A stretch of 64,000 bases of DNA from E44-bin32 sp034430615. Its GTDB lineage: Bacteria > Chloroflexota > Anaerolineae > Anaerolineales > E44-bin32. Each line of letters begins with the position of its first letter. Position 1 is the stretch's first letter. The translations under genes were made by a program, and so were the position numbers. Shown piece by piece: positions 56,694-64,000 of the stretch. The stretch lies in assembly GCA_034430615.1 (NCBI GenBank), contig DAOUEJ010000017.1:13482-77481 (forward strand), read 5' to 3'. The notes beneath the pieces were generated by a model. The model saw nothing but the letters and a program-made list of their open reading frames with translations. It searched no databases and was not told the origin of the DNA.

Positions 56694-58577
56694 TTAGGCC
56701 TCACGGAACTCGCCTTCCACGACGTCGCCCTCTTCTTCTGGGCTGCCTTTGCTTTCAGGTTCCGCCTCTGGTGGCGTTTGTGCATAGAGTTGCTGGCTGA
56801 GCGCATAGCTGGCCTGCTGCACTTCATCCGTCAGGCGCTTGATTTCAGCAAGATCATCTGATTCCAGCGCCTTGCGTAGATCCGCTATCTTGCTTTCAAT
56901 CTGCGATCGGTCAGAGGCGGGCACCTTGTCAGCCAGCTCGCGCAGGGTTTTCTCGGCCTGGTAAGCCAGGCTGTCGCCGGTATTGCGCGCCTCTGCCAGC
57001 TCCCGCCGGTGCTGATCGTCTGTGCTGTGGCTCTTGGCTTCCTGGACCATCCGCTCCACGTCGGACTTGTCGAGGTTGGTGGAGGCGGTAATCGTCACCT
57101 TCTGCTCACGTCCAGTTGCCTGATCCCGTGCGGCCACATTCAGGATGCCATTAGCATCGATATCGAAAGTAACCGCAACCTGTGGAATGCCGCGCGGCGC
57201 GGGAGGAATGCCCTCCAGCCGGAAGCGCCCGAGGGTCATGTTGTCGGCAGCCATCGGCCGTTCACCCTGCAGGACATGAATATCAACCGCGGTCTGGCTG
57301 TCTTCCGCTGTAGAAAAGGTCTCACTCTTCTCGATCGGGATTGTCGTATTGCGCTCGATCAAGATCGTCATCACCCCGCCCAGAGTCTCAACTCCGAGCG
57401 AGAGGGGTGTGACATCGAGCAGAAGGACATCCTTGACCTCTCCCGCGAGCACACCACCCTGGATCGCCGCACCAACGGCCACTACCTCATCAGGATTGAC
57501 GCCCTTGTGCGGTTCCTTGCCTGTCAACTCTCGCACCAGATCCTGGACCATCGGCATACGCGTTGCACCACCCACCAGGACGACCTCGTCCATTTGGGAG
57601 GCGCTCATCTTGCCATCCTTGAGGACGGCTTCAAATGGCTTGCGGACCCGTTCAAGCAAGTCCTCTGTAAGCTGCTCGAACTTAGAGCGCGTCAGCTTCA
57701 TCTGTAAGTGCTTCGGGCCAGCCGCATCGGCTGTGATGAAGGGCAGGTTAATATCCGTTTCGGTCACAGTGGAGAGCTCGATCTTGGCCTTTTCCGCCGC
57801 TTCCCGCAGGCGCTGCACTGCCTGGCGGTCCGCTCGCAGATCGATACCCTGTTCCTTCTTGAATTCATCGGCGATCCAGCTCAGGATACGTTGATCCCAG
57901 TCATCACCACCAAGATGCGTGTCGCCGTTGGTCGCCTTGACCTCGACCACGCCCTCGCCAACCTCTAGCAGACTCACATCGAAGGTTCCGCCGCCCAGGT
58001 CGAAGACCAGGATCGTCTCATTCTCTTTCTTATCCAGCCCATAGGCCAGGGCTGCTGCGGTGGGCTCATTGATGATGCGCATAACTTCCAGCCCGGCGAT
58101 TTTTCCGGCGTCCTTCGTGGCCTGGCGCTGCGAGTCATTGAAGTACGCCGGGACGGTGATGACAGCCTTGGTGATGGGACCCCCCAGGTATGATTCGGCA
58201 TCGAGCTTGAGTTTGGCAAGCACCATGGCTGAGATTTCCTGCGGGGCATATTCCTTACCCGTCGCCGGCACCTTCACGCGCACATCACCGCTCGGGCCTT
58301 TTACCGTTTCATAGGAAACCATCTCGCGCTCGGTCTCAACCTCGTCAAAGTGGCGGCCAATGAAACGCTTAATGGAATAGATCGTATTCTCTGAGTTGAC
58401 CACAGCCTGGCGCTTCGCAGTCTGGCCAACCATGCGTTCGCCGTTCTTGGAAAAGGCAACGACCGAAGGACATAGGCGGCCGCCTTCGGCTGTTGGGATG
58501 ACGGTTGCATCCCCGCCTTCCATCACGGCTACCACGCTGTTCGTCGTGCCCAGGTCAATACCAATAATCTTCGTCAT
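56694..58577 (-). CDS. dnaK: Chaperone DnaK (Hsp70)
   Basis: A 627-residue Hsp70. The ATPase domain has IGIDLGTTNSVVAV, VPAYFNDSQRQATKDAG, VFDLGGGTFDVSLL and the adenosine site VLVGGATRMPMVQ. The linker DVLLLDVTPLSLGVET joins the substrate domain and helical lid. The tail ends EGDVVEGEFREA. No grpE or dnaJ flanks it, so this may be a split or additional copy. A half of the CIRCE heat-shock operator (GAGTGTTAA at 58640-58648) lies upstream, without the other half. Confidence 0.96.
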   Translation of the reverse strand: MTKIIGIDLGTTNSVVAVMEGGDATVIPTAEGGRLCPSVVAFSKNGERMVGQTAKRQAVVNSENTIYSIKRFIGRHFDEVETEREMVSYETVKGPSGDVRVKVPATGKEYAPQEISAMVLAKLKLDAESYLGGPITKAVITVPAYFNDSQRQATKDAGKIAGLEVMRIINEPTAAALAYGLDKKENETILVFDLGGGTFDVSLLEVGEGVVEVKATNGDTHLGGDDWDQRILSWIADEFKKEQGIDLRADRQAVQRLREAAEKAKIELSTVTETDINLPFITADAAGPKHLQMKLTRSKFEQLTEDLLERVRKPFEAVLKDGKMSASQMDEVVLVGGATRMPMVQDLVRELTGKEPHKGVNPDEVVAVGAAIQGGVLAGEVKDVLLLDVTPLSLGVETLGGVMTILIERNTTIPIEKSETFSTAEDSQTAVDIHVLQGERPMAADNMTLGRFRLEGIPPAPRGIPQVAVTFDIDANGILNVAARDQATGREQKVTITASTNLDKSDVERMVQEAKSHSTDDQHRRELAEARNTGDSLAYQAEKTLRELADKVPASDRSQIESKIADLRKALESDDLAEIKRLTDEVQQASYALSQQLYAQTPPEAEPESKGSPEEEGDVVEGEFREA

Positions 58578-58789
58578 GAATCGTCACCTCGTTTTCTCGA
58601 TTAGGTTACGCTCTCTATCATAGCCGTTCCGCGCTAGAGGAGTGTTAACAACCTATCGGAGGAGTCTAATCGATTCCAGCAAGATGCCGTACACCTCCCC
58701 GGGTCAGCCAGAAGGAAGGTAAGAGCTTCTTCCCTGGTCTCGTCCAAAGCTACGAACCAGTCAGGCCCCCCGGGCTCCTGTGGCGAGGG

Positions 58790-58798
58790 TGATATGAT
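58790..58798 (+). promoter_or_regulatory. Extended -10-like element (TGATATGAT) before the DUF1684 gene
   Basis: A TGn followed by TATGAT lies 80 bases before ATG 58879, in the 301-bp gap after dnaK. The rest of the gap holds the dnaK leader (possible TATGAT on the minus strand) and nothing else recognised. Confidence 0.35.
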
Positions 58799-58878
58799 CA
58801 GCTTGATTTCTTGATTGCTGTCGTTTTCCCACAGCACATCCGACGAGAGTCTGCATATGGAAAGGTTGAGGTTGCGCA

Positions 58879-59394
58879 ATGACCATACTAAAGACATTTC
58901 GACAACAAAAGGATGAATTCTTCCTCCATGACCACCATAGCCCCTTAACGCCTGAACAGAAGCGGGGCTTTCAAGGCCTGAAATACTTCGAGGAAAACCC
59001 GGACTTGCGCATCGAGATTGAGATAGAGCGCTTTACGGAGGGTGAACAAGTCCAGATCCAGACCACTACCGGTGATCTCCAGACTTATGAACGCTACGGA
59101 CGCTTCGAATTCGAGGTTGGTGGAAACCGGGCAGCCCTGACCGTTTACCGCAACGAGCACGGCTTCTTTCTGCCCTTCGCCGATGCCTTGGCGGGTGACG
59201 AGACCTATGGCGCCGGTCGCTATCTCGAGCCCGAGCCGGTCGGTGAGAACCGCTTGCTCGTTGACTTCAACCTGGCCTACAACCCCTACTGTGCCTACAA
59301 CCCCAATTGGTCATGCCCGATCACGCCGGCGGAGAACAGGCTCAAGGTTCCGATCCGCGCTGGGGAGAAGGTTTTCGACGACCACGAAGCCTGA
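58879..59394 (+). CDS. DUF1684 protein
   Basis: A 171-residue soluble protein. It matches DUF1684 wording: the start LKTFRQQKDEFFLHDHHSPL, later YGAGRYLEPEPVG, and the Cys/Tyr-rich NPYCAYNPNWSCPITP near the end with IRAGEKVF. The conserved Asn-Pro-Cys region hints at a binding or catalytic site, but no activity is known to me. It stands alone between divergent dnaK and a convergent membrane-protein gene. Confidence 0.75.
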   Translation: MTILKTFRQQKDEFFLHDHHSPLTPEQKRGFQGLKYFEENPDLRIEIEIERFTEGEQVQIQTTTGDLQTYERYGRFEFEVGGNRAALTVYRNEHGFFLPFADALAGDETYGAGRYLEPEPVGENRLLVDFNLAYNPYCAYNPNWSCPITPAENRLKVPIRAGEKVFDDHEA

Positions 59395-59400
59395 GAGATC

Positions 59401-60507
59401 TCAGGGGTGATGGGATGATCGATCTACGCGCTGCCGGTAGCGCAGGATCCCGATCAACGCCAGGAATTGCAGCGCCGCGGTAACGATGGTCGAGAACTGC
59501 TCAAAGTAGAAGACGAGCAGGTTCACGCCGGCCAGCGAGAGCAGCAGTCCGATCAATCCGAGCGTGATCCCGACCCGCTCGCGCCCCACGAGCAGTGCCA
59601 GCGCAGCTAGAACCAAAAGCAATCCCACCGATCCTTCCAGCGTCACCCGCAGGGTGAACCAGAACATCCCGGCTGCGCTTGAGACCCGGCCGATTTCAAG
59701 CAGGCTGGCGATCATGCTCTCCAAACGTCCTGGATCTCCCAGTCCCAGCAGAAGATCGAGCAGATCGACAAGCGCGAAGCTCCCCATCGCCGCCAGCCCT
59801 CCGATCAAGCCTGCCTTGACACGCGGCAAGGTAAGCCAGCGCGCCTCGAAGCGCTGTAGAGATGCAAGTGCCCGCTCCCCAAATTCCACTCGCGCCGGTG
59901 CAATTTGCAGCTCGTCGGATCTCAGAAAATCCAACAAACTCCTTGCCAGGTTCGCATAGTTAGAGGATTCGGCCGTCTCGGAAATGCGCGCCAGGCGCGA
60001 TTCAAGTTCAGCGCGCTCATCCGGCTCTAGGTCGTAATCAAGCACCTCGCTCAGGCCCGCCAATGCGAGGTACATTTCATCCCGAGCGCTGAAGACGGGC
60101 GGGCGACGAACCCTGAGATAAACAAGGACCGTGATCAGAAAAAGAGCGTAGATAATCGGAACTGCGATTGGGTGGAAGTAGTTGTTGCTCTGTGTGATGA
60201 ACTTGCCGACTTCATCGATGAACAACCCCACTCCGGTTCCTGCCAGGACGGAAGAGAGAATGAAGACCCAGCGGTTAGCCAACACCAGGAGCAGCATTGC
60301 GGCCGAGAAGAGCAGCAGCCCACCCCAGAGCACATGTGCGATATGCAGTTCACCTGAGCCCAACTGCGGATAGCCGGTCAGCTCCAGGAAGAGCCGCGTC
60401 AGCCCGACCGAAGCAGCGAAGCTGAGCAGAGTCACCAGGACGAAGGTCTCGGCTCGATAGCGGCGGACAGGCTTGCGGACGCGTCCGATGATCGGGTTCA
60501 GTGCCAT
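59401..60507 (-). CDS. Membrane protein of unknown function
   Basis: A 368-residue protein with six to eight membrane helices. Four form an N-terminal group, two of them around FSAAMLLLVLAN and SSVLAGTGVGLFIDEVG. A cytoplasmic middle (about residues 140-220) with acidic helices such as EPDERAELESRLARI follows, then more helices at the C-terminus. I recognise no family. It ends an operon with an MFS gene and a lipoprotein gene, 11 bp after the MFS stop, so it may be part of the same transport or envelope function. Confidence 0.55.
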   Translation of the reverse strand: MALNPIIGRVRKPVRRYRAETFVLVTLLSFAASVGLTRLFLELTGYPQLGSGELHIAHVLWGGLLLFSAAMLLLVLANRWVFILSSVLAGTGVGLFIDEVGKFITQSNNYFHPIAVPIIYALFLITVLVYLRVRRPPVFSARDEMYLALAGLSEVLDYDLEPDERAELESRLARISETAESSNYANLARSLLDFLRSDELQIAPARVEFGERALASLQRFEARWLTLPRVKAGLIGGLAAMGSFALVDLLDLLLGLGDPGRLESMIASLLEIGRVSSAAGMFWFTLRVTLEGSVGLLLVLAALALLVGRERVGITLGLIGLLLSLAGVNLLVFYFEQFSTIVTAALQFLALIGILRYRQRVDRSSHHP

Positions 60508-60518
60508 CCTAACCCCCC

Positions 60519-61823
60519 TCAGCCAACCGCACGCTCAGGCTCGGGCACAAACAGCGCCAGGCCGATGGCCGCAATGAGCGCCATCACGGCGCCGAAGAAA
60601 AAGGGCGCCGCAGGGCCCCAGCCTTCCCATCTACCAATCCCCTGCCACAGCAGCCCGGCGATCAGGCTCGCAGGCAGCAAACTGACCCCGACCGCCATAT
60701 GCATTGCCCCGTAGGCTGAGCCTCTGATGGTGGCTGGGACCAGGTCAGCGATATAAGCCCGGACCGCACCCTCCGTCAGACCATAGTACATGCCGTAAAC
60801 GGCCATTAAGGCCCAGGCCTGCCATGTGCGCTCGGCACGTGCAAAACCCAGGTACACCAGGGCGTACAGCCCCCAGCCGGCAAACAGCACTTTGCGCCTG
60901 CCGATCCGATCGGATAGCACACCGGCCGGGGTGGAAAGCAGGGCGTAGACGAGGTTGAAGAACATCATCATCCCCAGCACGCCCGTAACCGTAAGCCCTA
61001 GTGTCTGTGCCCGCAGGATTAAGAACGCGTCGGAGGAATTCCCTAGCGTGAAGAGCACCAGCACGACGATGAAGTTGCGCAGCCCGCGCTGCTGGCCCAA
61101 ATGCCTCGAACCCCGCTCTTCCGCTGTCGTCCTGATGACTGACTTAGACCCGGGTTCTCCACGCCTTGCAGGCGCCTCGCGCACACCAAGGATCAGAACG
61201 AAAACAGCCAGCACGCTCGGTATGATGCTGAGCAGGACCACCCGTTGAAAAGTGGTGCGTTCCAGGTTACCCCCCTGCTGGGAGAGGCGAACGATGATCA
61301 GCGCTGCCAGCAAACCCAGGACCGCCCCGGCAGTGTCGCCGGCGCGATGCAGGCCGAACGCCCGGCCGCGGTTCCCGCTGTCAACGCTGTCGGCGACCAA
61401 CGCATCGCGGGGAGCCGTCCGCAGCCCCTTTCCCAACCGGTCGCTGAAACGCACCGCCAGCACGCCTGGCCAGCTTGTTGCCAGGTATAGAAATGGCTTG
61501 GCGAGCGTTGAGAGGGCATACCCTGCCACGACCAACGGCTTTCGTCGTGCGCTCCGGTCGGAGAGCCACCCCGATGCCAGCTTGAGCAGGCTGGCTACCG
61601 CCTCCGCCACGCCTTCGATGATCCCGATAAACGCTGTACGGACTCCAAGCACACTGTAGAGGAAAATCGGGAGCAGGTTGACGAGCATTTCTGAGGAGAT
61701 ATCGGTCAGGAAGCTGGTCAGTGTCAAAAACCAGATGTTACGCGGCAGGTGGTACTTTTCCTGAGCGGAACCTTTTTTTTCGGGAATCGACTCCATGCCT
61801 GCCTCTTTTCTCCCGTCTGTCAT
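60519..61823 (-). CDS. MFS transporter, substrate unknown
   Basis: A 434-residue transporter with 12 predicted helices. The helix 2-3 loop is SGWLSDRSARRKPLV, and the second-half equivalent is AGVLSDRIGRRKVLF. FSDRLGKGLRTAPRDAL precedes helix 5, a wording seen in a group of bacterial MFS exporters. A cytosolic linker covers residues 200-250. The start overlaps the upstream lipoprotein gene by four bases (ATGA). The cargo is unknown; the group includes drug and small-molecule exporters. Confidence 0.8.
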   Translation of the reverse strand: MTDGRKEAGMESIPEKKGSAQEKYHLPRNIWFLTLTSFLTDISSEMLVNLLPIFLYSVLGVRTAFIGIIEGVAEAVASLLKLASGWLSDRSARRKPLVVAGYALSTLAKPFLYLATSWPGVLAVRFSDRLGKGLRTAPRDALVADSVDSGNRGRAFGLHRAGDTAGAVLGLLAALIIVRLSQQGGNLERTTFQRVVLLSIIPSVLAVFVLILGVREAPARRGEPGSKSVIRTTAEERGSRHLGQQRGLRNFIVVLVLFTLGNSSDAFLILRAQTLGLTVTGVLGMMMFFNLVYALLSTPAGVLSDRIGRRKVLFAGWGLYALVYLGFARAERTWQAWALMAVYGMYYGLTEGAVRAYIADLVPATIRGSAYGAMHMAVGVSLLPASLIAGLLWQGIGRWEGWGPAAPFFFGAVMALIAAIGLALFVPEPERAVG

Positions 61824-62491
61824 TCTTCACCCCCCGAGACAGGATCATCCCAACGAACGTTTTCACCAGCCTCGTCGCAATGCAGTTGGTATTTCGTCCC
61901 ATCCAGGAGGAGGGTCAGGACCCATCCAGATACCTCGTCCTGTGCACAAGCAGTGGCTTGCACTTCTATCCCGAGACAGGAATTCGGCCAGATTGCCGGC
62001 TGGAAATCCAGAACTGTCAGTTCCGAGGGAGATACGCCGCGATCTTCCGCCAGCCTGCGCATCGCGCGTGGGATGGCCGGCGGGAACGGCTCCTCCAGCG
62101 CGATTGGTGTCGCCTGGACGGGGTCACCAAGCAATCCGCTCAACAGCAGGATCACCCCCCCCTCGCGTCCATCATATGCGAGGTACCAACCTCTCCCGAA
62201 CCAGATGCGAAGGTCGGCGTCGGATGAAGCCAGCGCATCCGGGTCGGATACTTCCGGCGCAGCCGTTCCGATCTGCACCAACGCCCCGTCGAGCTGGTAG
62301 AACTGCGGCCTGGGCAAGTCCACGATGAGATCAGCCTGAGACACTTGCTCGATGCTCGCTCCAGCATCCCGCAGTGCCTGCACCAGCCCGTCCGGATCCC
62401 GAATCGGCTGCGGGGTTATAGGGCCATTACTGCAGGAGACAGCCAGGGCGGCGATCAAGAGCAGGATGACTTCCCTTGTCATAACTTTCAT
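61820..62491 (-). CDS. Lipoprotein with a Cys/Trp/His-rich C-terminal domain
   Basis: A 223-residue product with a signal peptide (VILLLIAALAVSC), Cys about residue 18. A first domain opens DGLVQALRDAGASIEQ and contains QLDGALVQIG. The second opens AMRRLAEDRGVSPSELTV and has WPNSCLGIEV, GWVLTLLLDG and YQLHCDEAGENV. A Trp-Pro-Asp/Asn-x-x-Leu-Gly strand followed by a Tyr-x-x-His strand recurs in many Anaerolineae-type secreted proteins, as I remember them. No activity is known. ATG 62491 is chosen because it begins the signal peptide. A longer frame upstream would run into the divergent thiolase gene. Confidence 0.65.
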   Translation of the reverse strand: MKVMTREVILLLIAALAVSCSNGPITPQPIRDPDGLVQALRDAGASIEQVSQADLIVDLPRPQFYQLDGALVQIGTAAPEVSDPDALASSDADLRIWFGRGWYLAYDGREGGVILLLSGLLGDPVQATPIALEEPFPPAIPRAMRRLAEDRGVSPSELTVLDFQPAIWPNSCLGIEVQATACAQDEVSGWVLTLLLDGTKYQLHCDEAGENVRWDDPVSGGEE

Positions 62492-62576
62492 TGCTTCAAG
62501 TCGGTCGATTCGAAGGGTGTGCATGACATTTCGTATTGTACTCTCACCGATGATCCCATCCCACACCTCCCGGGTA

Positions 62577-62605
62577 TTGACACATATTGGGGTGGGCCCT
62601 ATGCT
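62577..62605 (+). promoter_or_regulatory. Promoter, TTGACA-17-TATGCT, for the second thiolase
   Basis: A perfect TTGACA at 62577-62582 and TATGCT at 62600-62605 at 17-bp spacing, 73 bases before ATG 62679. Confidence 0.7.
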
Positions 62606-62678
62606 CAATTCATGCTCATAACCCCGGCGTTCAAGAAGAGGTGGGGTTGCCATGTCTATCATCAGGGAGGGATTTCGC

Positions 62679-63827
62679 ATGACACGTGAGGCATGGATCG
62701 TCGCCTGTGTTCGATCACCCATCGGGTCGGGAAAGCCAGACAGCGGGGTGCTGGAGCCCATAGCTCCAGTGAATCTTGCCGCGCTTGTGCTCACCAGCGT
62801 CATCGAGCGTGCCGGGATCGCCAAGGACATCATCGAAGACGTGATCCTCGGCTGCGTCACCCCCATTGGAGATCAGGGCGCAAATATCTCGCGCCTAGCT
62901 GCCCTCCAGGCTGGTTTTCCATATAAAGTACCCGCCCTCCAACTCAACCGGATGTGCGGCTCCGGTCAACAGGCCGTCCACTTTGCGGCTCAGGCCATCC
63001 TGGCCGGCGACATGGATCTGGTCATTGCCGGTGGGATCGAGATGATGTCACACCAGCCGCTGGGCGCCGACTATCCCGAAAACTGGCCCGAGAACTTCCC
63101 CTATGAAATGGTCCACCAGGGCGTCAGCGCCGAGATGATGGCCCAACGCTGGAACCTCACCCGCTCCGCACTCGACGACTATGCCTTCCAGAGCCACCAA
63201 CGAGCCGCCGCTGCAATGAGCGCGGGCCGCAGCGCGGCCCAGATCGTTCCGGTGCACGTGATGAAGGACGGGACAGGAACGCTGGTGGAGCATGATCAGG
63301 GCGTTCGGCTGCAGCCTGACCGGCAGAAAATGGGCGCCCTAAAACCGGTTTTTAAATCGGACGGGGTAATCACGGCCGGGAACAGCAGCCAGATCAGCGA
63401 TGGCGCAGCAGCCCTGCTCATCGCCTCGGATGAAGCACTGCGCCGATATAAACTCGAGCCGCTGGCACGGATCGCCGCCCGCACTGTCGTCGGCTCGGAT
63501 CCGGTGCTCATGTTGGATGGGCCGATCGCAGCCACGCAGGCTGTACTTGATCGTGCGGGTCTAACACTAAACGAGATCGATGTGGTTGAGATCAATGAGG
63601 CCTTCGCCAGCGTCGTCCTGGCCTGGCAGGCCGAGTTCGACGCTGACCTGGATCAGGTCAATCCCGACGGAGGTGCCATCGCTCATGGCCACCCTCTTGG
63701 CGCGACCGGTGCAATCTTGATGACCAAGCTCGTACATGAGATGCGTGATCGATCAGCCCGCTGGGGACTGCAAACGATGTGCATCGGGCACGGGATGGCG
63801 ACAGCGACGATCCTTGAGCGAGGCTAA
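62679..63827 (+). CDS. Acetyl-CoA C-acetyltransferase (thiolase) 2
   Basis: A 382-residue thiolase. The acylated cysteine is in LNRMCGSGQQAV, NEAFASVVLAW holds the Asn-Glu motif, GHPLGATGA the His, and the C-terminal base cysteine lies in TMCIGHGMA where CxGxG is usual. It differs enough from the thiolase at 26.9 kb to be a paralogue with its own preference. ATG 62679 with GGGAGG eight bases upstream is preferred to ATG 62652. Confidence 0.92.
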   Translation: MTREAWIVACVRSPIGSGKPDSGVLEPIAPVNLAALVLTSVIERAGIAKDIIEDVILGCVTPIGDQGANISRLAALQAGFPYKVPALQLNRMCGSGQQAVHFAAQAILAGDMDLVIAGGIEMMSHQPLGADYPENWPENFPYEMVHQGVSAEMMAQRWNLTRSALDDYAFQSHQRAAAAMSAGRSAAQIVPVHVMKDGTGTLVEHDQGVRLQPDRQKMGALKPVFKSDGVITAGNSSQISDGAAALLIASDEALRRYKLEPLARIAARTVVGSDPVLMLDGPIAATQAVLDRAGLTLNEIDVVEINEAFASVVLAWQAEFDADLDQVNPDGGAIAHGHPLGATGAILMTKLVHEMRDRSARWGLQTMCIGHGMATATILERG

Positions 63828-63835
63828 GCCTGGGG

Positions 63836-64000
63836 CTAGAAGACGAAAAAGGTCAAGAACGAGGCGATGATTCCTACCAACAGCATCACGTCGAATGCAC
63901 GCCAGATGATGCTGCGCAGCTCAGGTGAGCCGAGCGTGCTGGCCATGATCGCCCTTAAGAGTGTGTTCAGGAGGCTGTCCGTACAGGGCCGGCAACCTGC
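63836..64000 (-). CDS. C-terminal end of a membrane protein (runs off the window)
   Basis: On the minus strand an open frame enters from the right edge and ends at TAG 63836-63838. The visible 54 residues include CRPCTDSLLNTLLRA, then PELRSIIWRAF, and end in a hydrophobic helix (VMLLVGIIASFLTFFVF). A helix at the very C-terminus suggests a tail anchor or the last helix of a larger protein. A CxxC precedes it. The family cannot be told from this piece. It converges on the second thiolase. Confidence 0.45.
   Translation of the reverse strand, partial: AGCRPCTDSLLNTLLRAIMASTLGSPELRSIIWRAFDVMLLVGIIASFLTFFVF

Noticed and set aside
58640..58648. CIRCE heat-shock operator upstream of dnaK
   Set aside because: Only one half (GAGTGTTAA, one mismatch to the consensus) is present. 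The second half at nine-base spacing is missing.
58634..58897. An 87-codon minus-strand frame between dnaK and DUF1684
   Set aside because: It overlaps the DUF1684 start, has no ribosome site and shows no domain.
1..64000. CRISPR array, tRNA or rRNA gene, integrase, insertion sequence
   Set aside because: No regular spacer array, cloverleaf, rRNA motif or transposase-like protein was seen. The palindromic repeats are too few and irregular for CRISPR.

Overview
The window looks like a chromosomal segment of an anaerobic or microaerophilic, high-GC bacterium, most likely a Chloroflexota member near Anaerolineae. This is inferred from gene content: a T-box upstream of seryl-tRNA synthetase, a single-chain pyruvate:ferredoxin oxidoreductase next to a dihydroorotate-dehydrogenase-like protein, a VanW/G5 envelope protein, a thioredoxin-VKOR fusion, HEAT-repeat and Trm112-like small proteins, and many lipoproteins. 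No rRNA, tRNA, CRISPR array, integrase or insertion sequence was found, so this reads as core genome with a few decayed or mobile-looking patches.

Layout. 1-3.2 kb: minus-strand surface-polysaccharide operon (wecC, wecB, hexapeptide acyltransferase, glycosyltransferase). 3.3-8.1 kb: VanZ-like protein, SerA-type dehydrogenase, M32 carboxypeptidase, small membrane protein, and a response regulator overlapping an isocitrate/isopropylmalate-dehydrogenase-family gene. 8.2-12 kb: Ig-like lipoprotein, VanW/G5 protein, Trm112-like and HEAT proteins. 12-14 kb: DUF456 and serS behind a serine T-box. 14.2-17.4 kb: a three-gene cassette (serine-palmitoyltransferase-like PLP enzyme, ketoreductase-like SDR, double-hotdog thioesterase) that may make sphingoid-type or other aminoketone lipids. 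17.3-18.2 kb: a lipoprotein embedded in a cluster of palindromic repeats. 18-24 kb: nifJ, the divergent DHOD-like gene and a UbiA prenyltransferase. 24-27 kb: an ABC-2 exporter operon with its own winged-helix regulator and a clear operator.

27-44 kb: thiolase, orphan GAF/PAS histidine kinase, an SDR lacking its catalytic lysine, SbcD-SbcC, a shortened DinB-like protein, LOG and HIT proteins, an uncharacterised P-loop protein, the Trx-VKOR fusion, NnrU/ICMT-like and cupin proteins, then a decayed mannosyltransferase gene lying between a glycosyltransferase and a broken duplicate of that gene's 3' end, and mscS. 44-50.6 kb: a complete Opp/Dpp peptide-type ABC operon with an enlarged permease. 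50.8-56.5 kb: GPH/SLC45-like MFS transporter, glgC, DUF92, PH-like membrane protein, ilvE, with two perfect DnaA boxes between the DUF92 and PH-like genes. 56.7-64 kb: dnaK, DUF1684, an envelope/MFS/lipoprotein operon, a second thiolase, and the C-terminus of an unknown membrane protein.

The themes are envelope building (polysaccharide, lipid, VanW, lipoproteins, disulfide formation) and anaerobic acetyl-CoA metabolism (PFOR and two thiolases). The best candidates for something undescribed are the lipid cassette, the enlarged DppC, the palindromic repeat cluster and the intergenic DnaA-box pair.
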